Part shown: piece after piece, positions 1 to 9,299 of the stretch
Position numbering within the stretch: the stretch's first letter is position 1
How the letters are laid out: each line of letters opens with the position of its first letter
NCBI GenBank assembly: GCA_020439745.1
Contig: JAGQSC010000025.1
Coordinates: 225,682-289,681 of the forward strand
Source of the DNA: Acidobacteriota bacterium
GTDB taxonomy: Bacteria > Acidobacteriota > Holophagae > Acanthopleuribacterales > Acanthopleuribacteraceae
Direction: 5' to 3'
DNA: 64,000 nt
Program-made: the position numbers and the translations under genes
Notes under the pieces: generated by a model
Seen by the model: only the letters and a program-made list of their open reading frames with translations
The model's database searches: none
Told to the model about the DNA's origin: nothing

Positions 1-1185
1 GCCATCTGCACGGCATTCGAAGAGTTGGTTGGCTTGGGCATAGGTCTGATTGGAGTCCAACTTTTCGATGACATCCATCACATGACCGTTGGCAACCATG
101 AGATCCAAATCGCCATCTCGATCAAAATCGAAGTATTGAGTACCCCACCCAACTGGTTTACGGGATGCGTCACCCAGGCCATAAGCCTGGGTCGCATCTT
201 CAAATACATAACCTTGGCGGTTTAGGTACAGGGTGTTGGTTTCCATGGCGTAATGCGTCATGATCACGTCCATCCAGCCATCGTTATTTACATCTCCCAG
301 AGCGATACCCATCCCTGCTTCAGCTTCGCCCTTATGATTGAATCCGAGACCTGAGAGCATCGCCTGGTCCTCGAATCGGCCTTCGCCATCATTGATGTAA
401 AGGCGGTTCATGGTGCCGTCGTTGGCAACGACTATGTCGAGATCTGCGTCATTATCCAGATCAGAAAGCATGACGCCAAAGCCTTTCTCGTCGGGACCGG
501 AAACAATCCCGCGTTGGGCACCTTCCTCCACAAATCGACCGGATCCCTGGTTGATATAAAGTTGATCTGGAAGCCCTTTAAATGCAGTGGGTCGACAATA
601 GCTCACGATTTGCGATACCGCGCTTCCACACTGAGGATTGTTGGTGTAGCTGAAATCCACGTAATTGGCCACGTATAGATCCAGGTCACCATCACCATCA
701 AGATCGCCGAAACTGCATCCGGTACCCCAAGCCTCACCGCGTATTCCCGCTTGGTTGGTGATGTTCTCAAACGAGCCATCACCGCGGTTGCGGAAAAGCA
801 CATCGCGACCAAAATTCGTAACAAACAGGTCAGGCCAACCGTCCCCGTCCACGTCTCCGCTGCAGACGCCCATACCGCAACCCGTGTCACCCACACCCGC
901 TATTGACGTTACGTCGACGAATTGACCATGGTCATTGCGATACAGTCTGTTGGGACTTGGCTCCGTTTCTGGACTTCCAGGCGTTGGGCATCCATTGACC
1001 AAATAGAGGTCCATGTCCCCGTCATGATCGTAGTCAAACCAGCAGGCGCCAGCGCCTGTGGTTTCGATATAGTAGTTTTTACCGGATCGAAAGTCTTTGT
1101 GAATGAAGTCGATGCCCCGTGAAACAGGCACAAAAGGGGGATCACCGACGAGGGCGATGAGAAAAACTAAGGTTGAACAAACCAT
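1..1185 (-). CDS. FG-GAP/VCBS-repeat exported protein (CRTAC1-like), partial
   Basis: The reading frame is open from an ATG at 1185 down to the left edge (395 codons), so the C-terminus is missing. After a short hydrophobic N-terminus the protein is a series of beta-propeller repeats with Ca-binding-loop motifs such as DYDHDGDMDLY, DVDGDGWPDLF, DLDGDGDLDLY and DFDRDGDLDLM. This is the FG-GAP/VCBS family, which usually ends in an ASPIC/UnbV domain. It is the third and most diverged VCBS protein of the operon. Its start lies inside the 3' end of the upstream TPR gene (19-base overlap), so translation is probably coupled. The protein is presumably exported and surface or periplasmic. The ligand is unknown. 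Confidence 0.85.
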   Translation of the reverse strand, partial: MVCSTLVFLIALVGDPPFVPVSRGIDFIHKDFRSGKNYYIETTGAGACWFDYDHDGDMDLYLVNGCPTPGSPETEPSPNRLYRNDHGQFVDVTSIAGVGDTGCGMGVCSGDVDGDGWPDLFVTNFGRDVLFRNRGDGSFENITNQAGIRGEAWGTGCSFGDLDGDGDLDLYVANYVDFSYTNNPQCGSAVSQIVSYCRPTAFKGLPDQLYINQGSGRFVEEGAQRGIVSGPDEKGFGVMLSDLDNDADLDIVVANDGTMNRLYINDGEGRFEDQAMLSGLGFNHKGEAEAGMGIALGDVNNDGWMDVIMTHYAMETNTLYLNRQGYVFEDATQAYGLGDASRKPVGWGTQYFDFDRDGDLDLMVANGHVMDVIEKLDSNQTYAQANQLFECRADG

Positions 1186-3065
1186 TTTGTCGGTAACTCT
1201 TCATAGGGAGATTGGGTGGCGAAAGACTGGTAGATCTGTTGCCATACTGTTTTCTGAGTCTGATTTTCAGTGGAATTGATAAGGTTCGTCATTTCTTCTG
1301 CGGCTTGTGCAAACAGCCCTTGACCCGCAAGCGCAAAAGCGTAGGTTTCACGGACCGTCGGCGATGCGTTTTTCTGCAGCATGTGAGACACCGTTAGAAA
1401 CGCATTGGGGATGTTACGCAAAGTCGAATCGGGGCACGCAATTTGGATCCTGGCCCGGATGAGCTGCAACCGCGTGTGAGCCGGCCATTTCTCCAAGGAT
1501 CGATCCAGGACCCGTGTGGCTTCCAACCACTGCTCGTCCAAAATCAATGCAACGGACTCGCCGAGGAAGGCGTCGGGTTGGTCAGGTGACAACGCTTGAG
1601 CGGCGCGCATGGCAGCGGCAGCTTCATCATATCTACGCAGGGTTCCTAACAGCGATCCCATTCGATAGTGCTGTGCACTTGATTCAGGTTGCAGTGTTAA
1701 TGCTTGCTGTTGAAATCGCAGCGCTTCATCAAAACGTTGTAAAGAAACAAGATTCTCAATCAACAATTCCAACACGCGAATTCGGTCATTCGGATCCGTG
1801 TAAAGGTCTAATGCCTGTTCTAGGTAAATGTTGGCCGATTGCTTGTTCCCTTGTTTTAGCAGTGCGGATCCCATTTGTTCATGTGCCCAAACGTGTTCAG
1901 AATCCAGCTTCAGAATTCGGTCGAGATCCTGAATCTCAGCTTGTACCTGATCGAGATACTGGTACATCTTTGCCCGGGCGTTGAGCAGCGTGATGTCAGT
2001 GGGATGAGCATCGATAAGCCTGTTTGCAAGACGCAAGGCCTCATCGGACTCACCTGATTGTGCGAGCCACTGCGCATGGCGCAGACATGCGGGCACCAAA
2101 TCAGGATCGTAGTTACAGGCTTGGCGATCCTGCTCACTCGAGAGCTGTGGTTCTTGACGGCTTTGATAAATCAGCGCCGCGGCGTAATGCAAACGTGCGG
2201 CTTGTTTCGATGCACCTTGGGCGTGCCACTGGTTCGCGGTTGCAATTAGGTATTCAACAATCCCTGAGCGCTCAGTTAGGCCTGCAACAACAAAGGCTTC
2301 GAAATCTTTGGGCACAAACACGTCAGCCATGGCCATAGCCAACGTCACCTGCACAGCCATGGTCGTCACGGTATCGTTCAAATCACTGAGATGTGGGTCC
2401 GGGATTTGGATCTTGCCATCTCCGCGTTTCAGCAGGTGGGCATTCGCTTCGTCTGTTTTGCCCAGTTTTCGGTAAGCCTGAGCCAATGGATAGTGGACCG
2501 TGCTCGCTTGGGGCTGCAGTTCAAGCGCTGCCAAATAGGATTGAACAGCTAACTCGGGGTGTTCCAAAACCCCATGTGCCTGCGCCAGGCCAAACCAGGC
2601 CGCTGCCTGGTTGGGCAGTAGGGAAGTCGCTTTTTCGAAACATTCAAGCGCCAAATTCGCATCGCCGCCATCTAAGTGGATTTGACCGAGGCGCATCCAA
2701 ATCCATGCGTCCTCTGGGTACTTCTCCAACAAGGAATGGTAAAGCCCAACGGCTCGATTCAACTCACCACGAATGCGATAGAGCAGGCATGCATAATAAG
2801 GCCATCTCATATCGGTTGGATCCAGATCGTGTGCGTTTTCATAGGCTGCGAGGGCGGCTTCCTCTAATTCCATGGCGTGATAGGCCATGCCCAGGAACCC
2901 TAACTGCTCGGCAGCTGCGGGATCGTTGTGGTCCAGGGAAGATTTTACGCGTTCCGCCATCTCCGCGAGCCCAGACTGAATGGCGGGATGCAGTTGCGAC
3001 AGGCTCGGCTCGACTAAGGGTGTCTTCAGCGTTTGTTGACAAAGGAACCACCAACAGATAATCAC
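1167..3065 (-). CDS. TPR-repeat protein, second copy of the VCBS-TPR module
   Basis: This 632-residue protein is built almost wholly of tetratricopeptide repeats, at about residues 40-210 and 300-600. A non-TPR linker between them carries an RGD...PDP motif (KRGDGKIQIPDP), which the other TPR protein of the operon shares. The N-terminus is weakly hydrophobic, so export is possible but not clear. The start is GTG at 3065, giving a GTGA overlap with the stop of the preceding VCBS gene, a sign of translational coupling. The protein is likely a scaffold for protein contacts, perhaps with the adjacent VCBS proteins. No enzymatic motif is visible. Confidence 0.8.
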   Translation of the reverse strand: MIICWWFLCQQTLKTPLVEPSLSQLHPAIQSGLAEMAERVKSSLDHNDPAAAEQLGFLGMAYHAMELEEAALAAYENAHDLDPTDMRWPYYACLLYRIRGELNRAVGLYHSLLEKYPEDAWIWMRLGQIHLDGGDANLALECFEKATSLLPNQAAAWFGLAQAHGVLEHPELAVQSYLAALELQPQASTVHYPLAQAYRKLGKTDEANAHLLKRGDGKIQIPDPHLSDLNDTVTTMAVQVTLAMAMADVFVPKDFEAFVVAGLTERSGIVEYLIATANQWHAQGASKQAARLHYAAALIYQSRQEPQLSSEQDRQACNYDPDLVPACLRHAQWLAQSGESDEALRLANRLIDAHPTDITLLNARAKMYQYLDQVQAEIQDLDRILKLDSEHVWAHEQMGSALLKQGNKQSANIYLEQALDLYTDPNDRIRVLELLIENLVSLQRFDEALRFQQQALTLQPESSAQHYRMGSLLGTLRRYDEAAAAMRAAQALSPDQPDAFLGESVALILDEQWLEATRVLDRSLEKWPAHTRLQLIRARIQIACPDSTLRNIPNAFLTVSHMLQKNASPTVRETYAFALAGQGLFAQAAEEMTNLINSTENQTQKTVWQQIYQSFATQSPYEELPTKWFVQP

Positions 3066-4714
3066 TCGGTCGTTCCTTTCCCACGAACCAGCGAGTGGTA
3101 ACGATTGGGTGTCAAAGGACCAAACTGCTCCACGACGCCGTCGCTATATCGCACCTCCAATTGTACGGGACCGTGCTCTTCGCCAAGGCCAAACAACACC
3201 CGTGGGTCTTCACTCGACGCGTAACTGGAGACGGAATGGGCGCGACGCAATAGTTTTCTTCCGGAAGCCGTGGTGACGATCAACTCTGCATGCATCACAT
3301 ACCAAGCACTTTCTTCGCATAGAGCGATGCCTATCCACGCGTATTGATTTGGGTGACGGTTGACCAACAAGCGTACTGGACCGTTGTTATTGGTGACCAG
3401 TAGATCGATGTCTCCGTCGTTATCAAAGTCGCCTGCAGCGGAACCCCGACTCACCTCGGAGAAAGGCTCAATAGCTACCTGACTAGCGTCCACATATTTG
3501 CCGCTACCTTTGTTCTGAAAAAAATGATTGGGCTGGTGAAGGGGGTAGGGGTCGTTGACGCGCTGCAATTCCTCAATAGCATAAACATTCCCATTTGCAA
3601 TAAATAGATCAAGCCAGCCATCGCGATCCACGTCTATCCAGTTGACGCCGAAACCCGTAGCACGACGAGACGAAGCAGCGATGCCGGTCGATAGTGTTTG
3701 ATCTTCAAAATAGCCTTTTTGCTGTGAATAAAGTGTGTGGGTTTCACTGCTCAGATGTGTAACGATGATGTCTAAATCACCATCACCGTCGCTGTCTTCG
3801 CAAGCCACGCCCATGGATGCTTCAGGAGCGCCCCGGCTGTTAACAGCACAACCCCATTCCAGTGCCCGGTTGACCAAGACCCCGTTGTTTGGGTTGAGCC
3901 ACAAGATGTTGGGGTCGCCATCGTTGGCGATGTAGAGGTCTAGCCTGTTGTCTCGGTCAGCATCAAGCGCAATTGCGCCCAGCGCCGATCCAAACTCGGT
4001 AAGTTTCTGACTGACATCTTCAAATGTACCGCCTTTGTTGATCAATAGTCGGTCGCGTGCATCGGGGTAAAGTGATGGGCCACAATAGCCTTTACTGCCA
4101 GATTTTGTCGGGCAAATTCGATGGTTCTCTAGGGTGAATTCAACATAGTTGGTAATCAGCAGGTCAGGTAATGTGTCGTTGTTGATGTCGACAAATAGGG
4201 CTGCCACACTCCAACGGTCATCTCCTGATTTTGTCCTTTCTGTGACATCCTCAAATGTTCCATTGCCGAGGTTTCGCCAGAGTTGGTTTGGGCCGTAGTT
4301 CGTTACATACAAGTCTGGCCATCCATCCCTGTCAAAGTCATCCACAACAGCACCCATCCCGTAACCAGCGGCTGATATGCCAGACTTTTGCGTGACGTCG
4401 ACAAATGATACTTTACCGGTTGCCCCATCTAAGTCATTGCGGAAGAGTCTGTCACTCAATGGGCTTTTTGGGGGGAAAAGCATGGTTCCAGAACCTATCT
4501 TCGCACCCTGTACCAGATAGACATCCAGGTCACCGTCGCGGTCGTAGTCAATAAACGCACAGCCGCTTCCCATGGTTTCGAGAATGGTCCATTCGCCGGT
4601 CATGCCATTGGTGTGTGTAAATGTTAACCCCATTTGTGATGCTTGATCGATAAGCCAGGGCTCTTGGGCAAGCGCCAAAACGGACATCCATGCAACGAGC
4701 ACGTGTTTCATCAT
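3062..4714 (-). CDS. CRTAC1-like FG-GAP/VCBS protein with ASPIC/UnbV C-terminus
   Basis: This is a 550-residue exported protein with an N-terminal signal peptide (MMKHVLVAWMSVLALAQ). At least six FG-GAP/VCBS repeats follow, with acidic loops such as DYDRDGDLDVY, DFDRDGWPDLY, DSDGDGDLDII and DFDNDGDIDLL. The C-terminal 80 residues, including FGLGEEHGPVQLEV and SDGVVEQF, match the ASPIC/UnbV type. This architecture is common in Acidobacteria, Planctomycetes and marine Bacteroidetes, usually as surface proteins of unknown ligand. The start overlaps the stop of the upstream TPR gene by ATGA. It is a close paralogue of the gene at 6591-8237, with shared signatures such as NYGPNQLWRN and PEASMGV or TEASMGV. 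Confidence 0.88.
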   Translation of the reverse strand: MMKHVLVAWMSVLALAQEPWLIDQASQMGLTFTHTNGMTGEWTILETMGSGCAFIDYDRDGDLDVYLVQGAKIGSGTMLFPPKSPLSDRLFRNDLDGATGKVSFVDVTQKSGISAAGYGMGAVVDDFDRDGWPDLYVTNYGPNQLWRNLGNGTFEDVTERTKSGDDRWSVAALFVDINNDTLPDLLITNYVEFTLENHRICPTKSGSKGYCGPSLYPDARDRLLINKGGTFEDVSQKLTEFGSALGAIALDADRDNRLDLYIANDGDPNILWLNPNNGVLVNRALEWGCAVNSRGAPEASMGVACEDSDGDGDLDIIVTHLSSETHTLYSQQKGYFEDQTLSTGIAASSRRATGFGVNWIDVDRDGWLDLFIANGNVYAIEELQRVNDPYPLHQPNHFFQNKGSGKYVDASQVAIEPFSEVSRGSAAGDFDNDGDIDLLVTNNNGPVRLLVNRHPNQYAWIGIALCEESAWYVMHAELIVTTASGRKLLRRAHSVSSYASSEDPRVLFGLGEEHGPVQLEVRYSDGVVEQFGPLTPNRYHSLVRGKGTTE

Positions 4715-6594
4715 GGCGGTAGCAGGAACGCCAAGTCATCAGGGACAACCGGCGGTTGAGATTGTTGATAACGAACAAGGTTCCCATACAAACGACTCAC
4801 TAATATGCGGTCATCGGTAGACCGAACGGCATCAATGAGCGCCGCCTGCCGGGAGGCTGCCTGCTCGTATGCGCCACTCAAAGCGAGTGTCATAGCGTGA
4901 AGCTCTTCTTCGGCAATCCCGTGTTCTGTGTCCACTTGTGCGCGAGACAACGCAAGGAGCTCCCCAATATTCAAGGAGCCCGGATGGCGCAATCCAAAAC
5001 GCAGCATGAGCTGAGCTAAGCGCCTTTGACTGGGTAAGGCTTTTCGACTTTGTTCCAAAAAACTCAGCGCTTGGGCTGAGTCATCAAGAAGTATGGCCGC
5101 AGCGTAGCGGCCAAAATGGGCCAACTCAAGCTGGTCATCGAGCTCAATCACAGAATTATAGATTTTGATGGCATCGGCGTAGCGATCGGCTGTTGCCATG
5201 ATTGCTGCTAGTTGAAGGCCGATTGCAGGGTCGTTTGGCGCCATAAGCCAAGCTCGCTTCAAGTAGCCGATCGCTTGATCAGGTTGATTGCGCCTCAATT
5301 CCAAGCGGGCTGCGCCAGCGAGGCAGGCCAGTTGCTGGTCTTTGGGGATTTCAACAGAGAGCAATTGCTCGTATGCACGAAGGGCGTCTTCAGAATGGCT
5401 GGATTCTTGAAGTTGAGCGAGCCTGAGTCGAGCCATGTGGGTCTCTGGGGCGTATTCAAGTAAGGTTTCCAAATCCTCAATGGCGGATTCCATCAGGCCG
5501 AGTTCCGCCGAAACTTGAGCGCGGTCCAGACGCGCATCGGTTTCTCTTGGCCAAGTATTCAGAATGACGTCATAAACTTCTTTTTCCCGTTTCTTTTCAC
5601 CTGTTTTGGCGAAGATTCTTGCCTGGCTGTACAGAGAAGCCATCAGTTCGTTGTCAAATCTGAACGCTTGCCGGTAGTGTTCAATGGCATCGTCAAGTTG
5701 GCGGTGCCCCTCGCTCAGAATACCCATCGCAAAGTGGAGGTACGCACGCGCATTGTCGGTGAGGGTGCCCTTCTTTTCGTGAAAGTCGTATGCATCGCTC
5801 AGATACTTGACGGTACCTTGCTTGCCGGCGAGATGTGCATGTATGTACCCCTCGAAGTCACGTACATTCAAACGCGGTTCTTCTTGTGCCATGGCTACGA
5901 CCACCATGAGCGATGAGGTGGTGGTGATTGCCGAAATTCTGGCCAGGAAGGGATCTGGAAAACTAATGGGAATGTCGCCACGTTGAGACAGGTGCTCACG
6001 TGCCTTTTCGATATTTCCGGCGCGCCGATAGGCCAAACCAAGCGGGTAGTGAATGGTCGTCGCATCGGGCTGCAGTGCGAGCGCTTTGCTCATCAAGTCG
6101 ATTGCCTCGTCGAAGTGACCCATGTCTGCTTCTGCTCGACCCAACCCGAACAGTGTGAACGCGTCGTTGATCTTCTCAGCCTGACGAAATGCTCGAGCTG
6201 CATCTTCTGGCCTATTGAGATCCAGAAAAACATAACCCAACCGCACGGACGCAAAAGAATGAGAAAGTTCGGATTCGATGGCTGTCTTAAAGTAACCAAC
6301 CGCTTCGTCTAAGTGTCCCGTTTCAACCGCTATCATGCCCAGATAATAAGACCAGGGGTGAGGTGTCGTTTGGCTAGCTATTTGATATGCCTGTTCTGCT
6401 TCAATGCGGAAACTGTGGGCATGATAGATGAGGCCCAGTCCCCCAATGGCTTCCGCTTGAATTTCCGGGGTGGCCTGGTCCAATGCGGCTATGACCGCAT
6501 GCTGTGCTTCGATGATGTGAGCCTGTAACACGGGTTTCAAGGGAGACAAGTCGGGTTTAGGCACTTGGAATGCTAGCAAAGCAAAGGCGATCAT
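4711..6594 (-). CDS. TPR-repeat exported protein, first copy of the VCBS-TPR module
   Basis: I place the start at the ATG at 6594 (MIAFALLAFQ...), not at a longer upstream extension. It gives a signal-like N-terminus and an ATGA overlap with the previous gene, as at the other junctions of this operon. The product has 627 residues. TPR motifs run from about residue 40 to 200 and 290 to 560, with the linker QRGDIPISFPDP in between. It resembles the TPR protein at 1167-3065 along its length, including HYPLGLAYR against HYPLAQAYR. The pair therefore arose by duplication together with the VCBS genes. A role as periplasmic scaffold is inference. Confidence 0.82.
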   Translation of the reverse strand: MIAFALLAFQVPKPDLSPLKPVLQAHIIEAQHAVIAALDQATPEIQAEAIGGLGLIYHAHSFRIEAEQAYQIASQTTPHPWSYYLGMIAVETGHLDEAVGYFKTAIESELSHSFASVRLGYVFLDLNRPEDAARAFRQAEKINDAFTLFGLGRAEADMGHFDEAIDLMSKALALQPDATTIHYPLGLAYRRAGNIEKAREHLSQRGDIPISFPDPFLARISAITTTSSLMVVVAMAQEEPRLNVRDFEGYIHAHLAGKQGTVKYLSDAYDFHEKKGTLTDNARAYLHFAMGILSEGHRQLDDAIEHYRQAFRFDNELMASLYSQARIFAKTGEKKREKEVYDVILNTWPRETDARLDRAQVSAELGLMESAIEDLETLLEYAPETHMARLRLAQLQESSHSEDALRAYEQLLSVEIPKDQQLACLAGAARLELRRNQPDQAIGYLKRAWLMAPNDPAIGLQLAAIMATADRYADAIKIYNSVIELDDQLELAHFGRYAAAILLDDSAQALSFLEQSRKALPSQRRLAQLMLRFGLRHPGSLNIGELLALSRAQVDTEHGIAEEELHAMTLALSGAYEQAASRQAALIDAVRSTDDRILVSRLYGNLVRYQQSQPPVVPDDLAFLLPP

Positions 6595-8237
6595 GGTCGT
6601 TTCCCTTTGCCGAACACCAGTGTGTGATAGGTTCCGGTTACTAGGTTCGACCATGTGTCAACCTCACCGTTGGGCCACTTTACCTCCACCTGACAGGGTG
6701 CGTGGTTTTGGCCAAGCCCAACAAGGATCCGAGCATCGTTTGAAGAGGCGAAGGAACCATCGGTACTGGAACGCCGTCGCTTCATTGTTGAATCTTTTTG
6801 TGAGACGGTGATCAGCGCCCCTTCGCAATGAGATGGCCCAGCCTTCAATTGGATGCCTAGCCAGTTGGCGTTGTGACCTACGCGATTGATGAGAAGCCGT
6901 GCTGGGCCGTTGTTGTTGACAAGCAGGATGTCTGTATCGCCGTCGTTGTCGATGTCACCAAAGGCTGCACCGCGGCTGACTTCGGACTGCTTGAATGCGG
7001 CTCCAGCTGAAGCCGTGACCTCTTCAAAACGCCATGGAGTAATAGCGCGATACAGTTGGTTGGTTTGATGAAGTGGAAAGGGCTCGTGTTTGAGATGTTC
7101 CAGGATATGTACGGCGCCGTTGGCTACAAAAAGATCGAGTAGTCCATCGTTGTCGTAGTCCAGCCAGCCGGTTCCAAACCCTGTCTTGTCAAGGCTGGAT
7201 GCACCCAAAGCCGCAGCCAACGTAACATCAGAGAAAAGACCGTTGCCATCATTGCGATAGAGCGTGTTGGTCTCGCCGTTCAAATGCGTCATGAAGATAT
7301 CTTGATCTCCGTCGCCATCGATGTCCGCCGCTTGAACACCCATGCTGGCCTCAGTCGCGCCGTTGATGTTCAACGCGCAACCTGCCATGATTCCATCCTC
7401 CTCAAATCTGTCTCCGCGATTGATCCATAGAAAATTGGGATCGGCGTCGTTGGCGACATAGATATCGGTCTTGTGGTCATCATTGAAATCAGCGGCGATC
7501 ACACCTAGTCCTGAGCCCCGTTGCCCGTCCAACTTCCAGGTCTTCGTGGCATTGTCAAACTTCCCTTGACCCTTGTTCAGGAAGAAGACATCGGGCGCAT
7601 CCTCGTAGGAGTTGGGACCGCAATAGTCTTGTACGCCAAAAGGGGACAGGCAAATCTTGTGATTTTCAAACGTAAACTGGACGTAGTTAGCCACATAGAG
7701 ATCCAAGAATCCGTCACCGTCCGCATCAAAGAAGGATGCCGAGACCCCAAACCCCGGATCGCCTGTTTGGCTGAGTGCCGTAATATCTTCGAATTGACCG
7801 TTTCCCTTGTTGCGCCACAGCTGGTTTGGACCGTAGTTGATCGTGTAAATATCGGTCCAGCCATCCCGATCCACATCGGCTTGAGCGACACCGATACCGT
7901 ACCCAAAAGCCTTAATGCCAGATGCGTCCGTGATGTTTGTAAACTGCAGTTGTCCAGTTTCCACCAGCAGGTTTTTGTAGAGTTGGTCACCTTGATGGGT
8001 CTCGGATGAAGGATGGGTGAGGTTGCCTGGTAACCTATGACCCTGCACGAAATAGACGTCAAGATCACCATCGTTGTCGATATCGATGAGTGCACATCCG
8101 GGACCCATTTCCTCGAGGATGTAGAACTGGCCTGTCATCCCGTTTTGGTGGACGAACTTCAGACCCACGTGGTTAGCGGATTCAATCCATGGGTCGTTGT
8201 CGCCTACCACCCATAGCAGGAACCAAACTAGCGTCAT
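6591..8237 (-). CDS. CRTAC1-like FG-GAP/VCBS protein with ASPIC/UnbV C-terminus
   Basis: This 548-residue exported protein has a short hydrophobic leader (MTLVWFLLWVVG). Repeated VCBS loops follow (DIDNDGDLDVY, DVDRDGWTDIY, DADGDGFLDLY, DIDGDGDQDIF, DIDNDGDTDIL). The ASPIC/UnbV-type C-terminus includes VGLGQNHAPCQVEV and PNGEVDTW. It is the first VCBS gene of the run and begins 43 bases after the COX2-like gene. The next TPR gene overlaps its stop by 4 bases. The family is known for extracellular calcium-stabilised propellers. No catalytic activity can be assigned. Confidence 0.88.
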   Translation of the reverse strand: MTLVWFLLWVVGDNDPWIESANHVGLKFVHQNGMTGQFYILEEMGPGCALIDIDNDGDLDVYFVQGHRLPGNLTHPSSETHQGDQLYKNLLVETGQLQFTNITDASGIKAFGYGIGVAQADVDRDGWTDIYTINYGPNQLWRNKGNGQFEDITALSQTGDPGFGVSASFFDADGDGFLDLYVANYVQFTFENHKICLSPFGVQDYCGPNSYEDAPDVFFLNKGQGKFDNATKTWKLDGQRGSGLGVIAADFNDDHKTDIYVANDADPNFLWINRGDRFEEDGIMAGCALNINGATEASMGVQAADIDGDGDQDIFMTHLNGETNTLYRNDGNGLFSDVTLAAALGASSLDKTGFGTGWLDYDNDGLLDLFVANGAVHILEHLKHEPFPLHQTNQLYRAITPWRFEEVTASAGAAFKQSEVSRGAAFGDIDNDGDTDILLVNNNGPARLLINRVGHNANWLGIQLKAGPSHCEGALITVSQKDSTMKRRRSSTDGSFASSNDARILVGLGQNHAPCQVEVKWPNGEVDTWSNLVTGTYHTLVFGKGKRP

Positions 8238-8280
8238 TGACCCTCACTGTGCGTTGCTCGCAAAATTCCTCTATCCCGCA

Positions 8281-8718
8281 TCAAGTCTCGGGTGGTCCCA
8301 TCAATTCTGACATGGCCACATGGAATTTGCCAGGATCGAGCACGATCAACTGGCCATCTAATTCTTCAAAACGCGGGAGTCCACACATTTGGCCGCCGTC
8401 CATGGTGAATCGGCCTGGAGTTGAGGTCTCGAAATCTACCGAGAATGGTACTTCAGGTACGGCCATTTGATTGAGCCCAAGTTGAGGCACCGACCAAGTG
8501 TAGATGTAGTCCTTACTGTCGAGATCCACGTGAATACGACGTCCCGCTGGAACATAGATGTCTCGGATGCCTTCTATGTCGTCCTCTGTACCTAATAACA
8601 AATCAGGTCCGGGATAGGTCACAATCCAGCGATGGTCTTCTCCGACGACATGGATGGGAAAGACAGGTTGTGGCCCGCAAGTGATCAATGCCAATGCCAA
8701 TGCAGGAACCATCCTCAT
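8281..8718 (-). CDS. COX2-like cupredoxin-fold lipoprotein lacking CuA ligands
   Basis: The 145-residue product starts MRMVPALALALITCG, which looks like a lipoprotein signal with Cys near residue 14. The C-terminal half follows the CuA domain of cytochrome c oxidase subunit II: an SKDYIYTWSVPQLGL segment where the family has a DVIHS-type motif, then GRFTMDGGQMCG and LDGQLIVL. Against the CuA motif CxExCGxxHxxM, only the second Cys survives. The first Cys reads Gly, Glu reads Gln, His reads Arg, Met reads Glu, and the upstream His reads Tyr. There are no other oxidase genes nearby. It is probably a structural or sensory cupredoxin-fold protein, not an electron carrier. An in-frame ATG two codons downstream is an alternative start. 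Confidence 0.6.
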   Translation of the reverse strand: MRMVPALALALITCGPQPVFPIHVVGEDHRWIVTYPGPDLLLGTEDDIEGIRDIYVPAGRRIHVDLDSKDYIYTWSVPQLGLNQMAVPEVPFSVDFETSTPGRFTMDGGQMCGLPRFEELDGQLIVLDPGKFHVAMSELMGPPET

Positions 8719-8753
8719 GATCCATGAAACGGAAAACAAATGGATATGTTGCT

Positions 8754-9239
8754 TCACGGTAACGGAGCTCGGTGGCTTTCCAGCAGTAAGCATCCCCACT
8801 TCGCATCATAAGGATGCACGAGCGAGGTGGAGCCCTGGTCGTTCACCATGGGGAGGTTCAAGTTCGCCCATTCAAACAAAGAACCCTCCAAGTTCTGTAC
8901 GTTGGTAAAACCGAGTTGGGCTAGTTGTTGCGCGGCTTCGGCTGATCGATAACCCACGGAGCAGTAGAGCGTAATGGGTGTGTCCTTGGGTGATTGGTCT
9001 GCATCCCATGTTGCGAAGCGAACGGCACCTTCCATGTGGCTCAGGGCGTATTCATCCGCACTGCGTACATCCAGTACCAGCCGATTCGGCTTCTCCTTCT
9101 GGAAGTTTTCAATGGTGACAAAAACGACATCTGGAAATCGATCACGGATCATGGCCTTCAATTCGGGCCAACTGATCCAGTCACATGGTTGCAATGAGCA
9201 GGCCTGGATGGTCAGTGAAAGGATTAGAAAACGAAGCAA
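8754..9239 (-). CDS. lipoprotein-type rhodanese (sulfurtransferase-like)
   Basis: This is a 161-residue protein with an N-terminal leader ending in a lipobox-like IQAC, which suggests a lipid anchor. It has one rhodanese domain: VLDVRSADEYALSHMEGA, then the active-site loop YCSVGYRS with the persulfide Cys at residue 93 and Arg at the usual CxxxxR position. The catalytic Cys is therefore retained, in contrast to the degenerate cupredoxin gene that follows 35 bases downstream. The start is a TTG at 9239 with an AGGA ribosome-binding site seven bases upstream. It is probably the first gene of the VCBS/TPR operon. The physiological sulfur donor and acceptor cannot be deduced. Confidence 0.82.
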   Translation of the reverse strand: MLRFLILSLTIQACSLQPCDWISWPELKAMIRDRFPDVVFVTIENFQKEKPNRLVLDVRSADEYALSHMEGAVRFATWDADQSPKDTPITLYCSVGYRSAEAAQQLAQLGFTNVQNLEGSLFEWANLNLPMVNDQGSTSLVHPYDAKWGCLLLESHRAPLP

Positions 9240-9258
9240 TGGCGAGTCCTATGTCGCG

Positions 9259-9287
9259 TTGACGGGCGTTTTGCCCTCTGCTAGATT
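9259..9287 (+). promoter_or_regulatory. sigma70-type promoter of tRNA-Ser
   Basis: A -35 TTGACG (9259-9264) and a -10 TAGATT (9282-9287) are separated by exactly 17 bases. The tRNA begins 12 bases after the -10 box. It lies in the short gap divergent from the rhodanese gene. Confidence 0.75.
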
Positions 9288-9299
9288 AGCCTTTCGTGC

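Noticed and set aside
2393..3061. Plus-strand 222-codon frame
   Set aside because: It is antisense to the TPR gene, with Arg/Pro-rich nonsense composition and no family motif.
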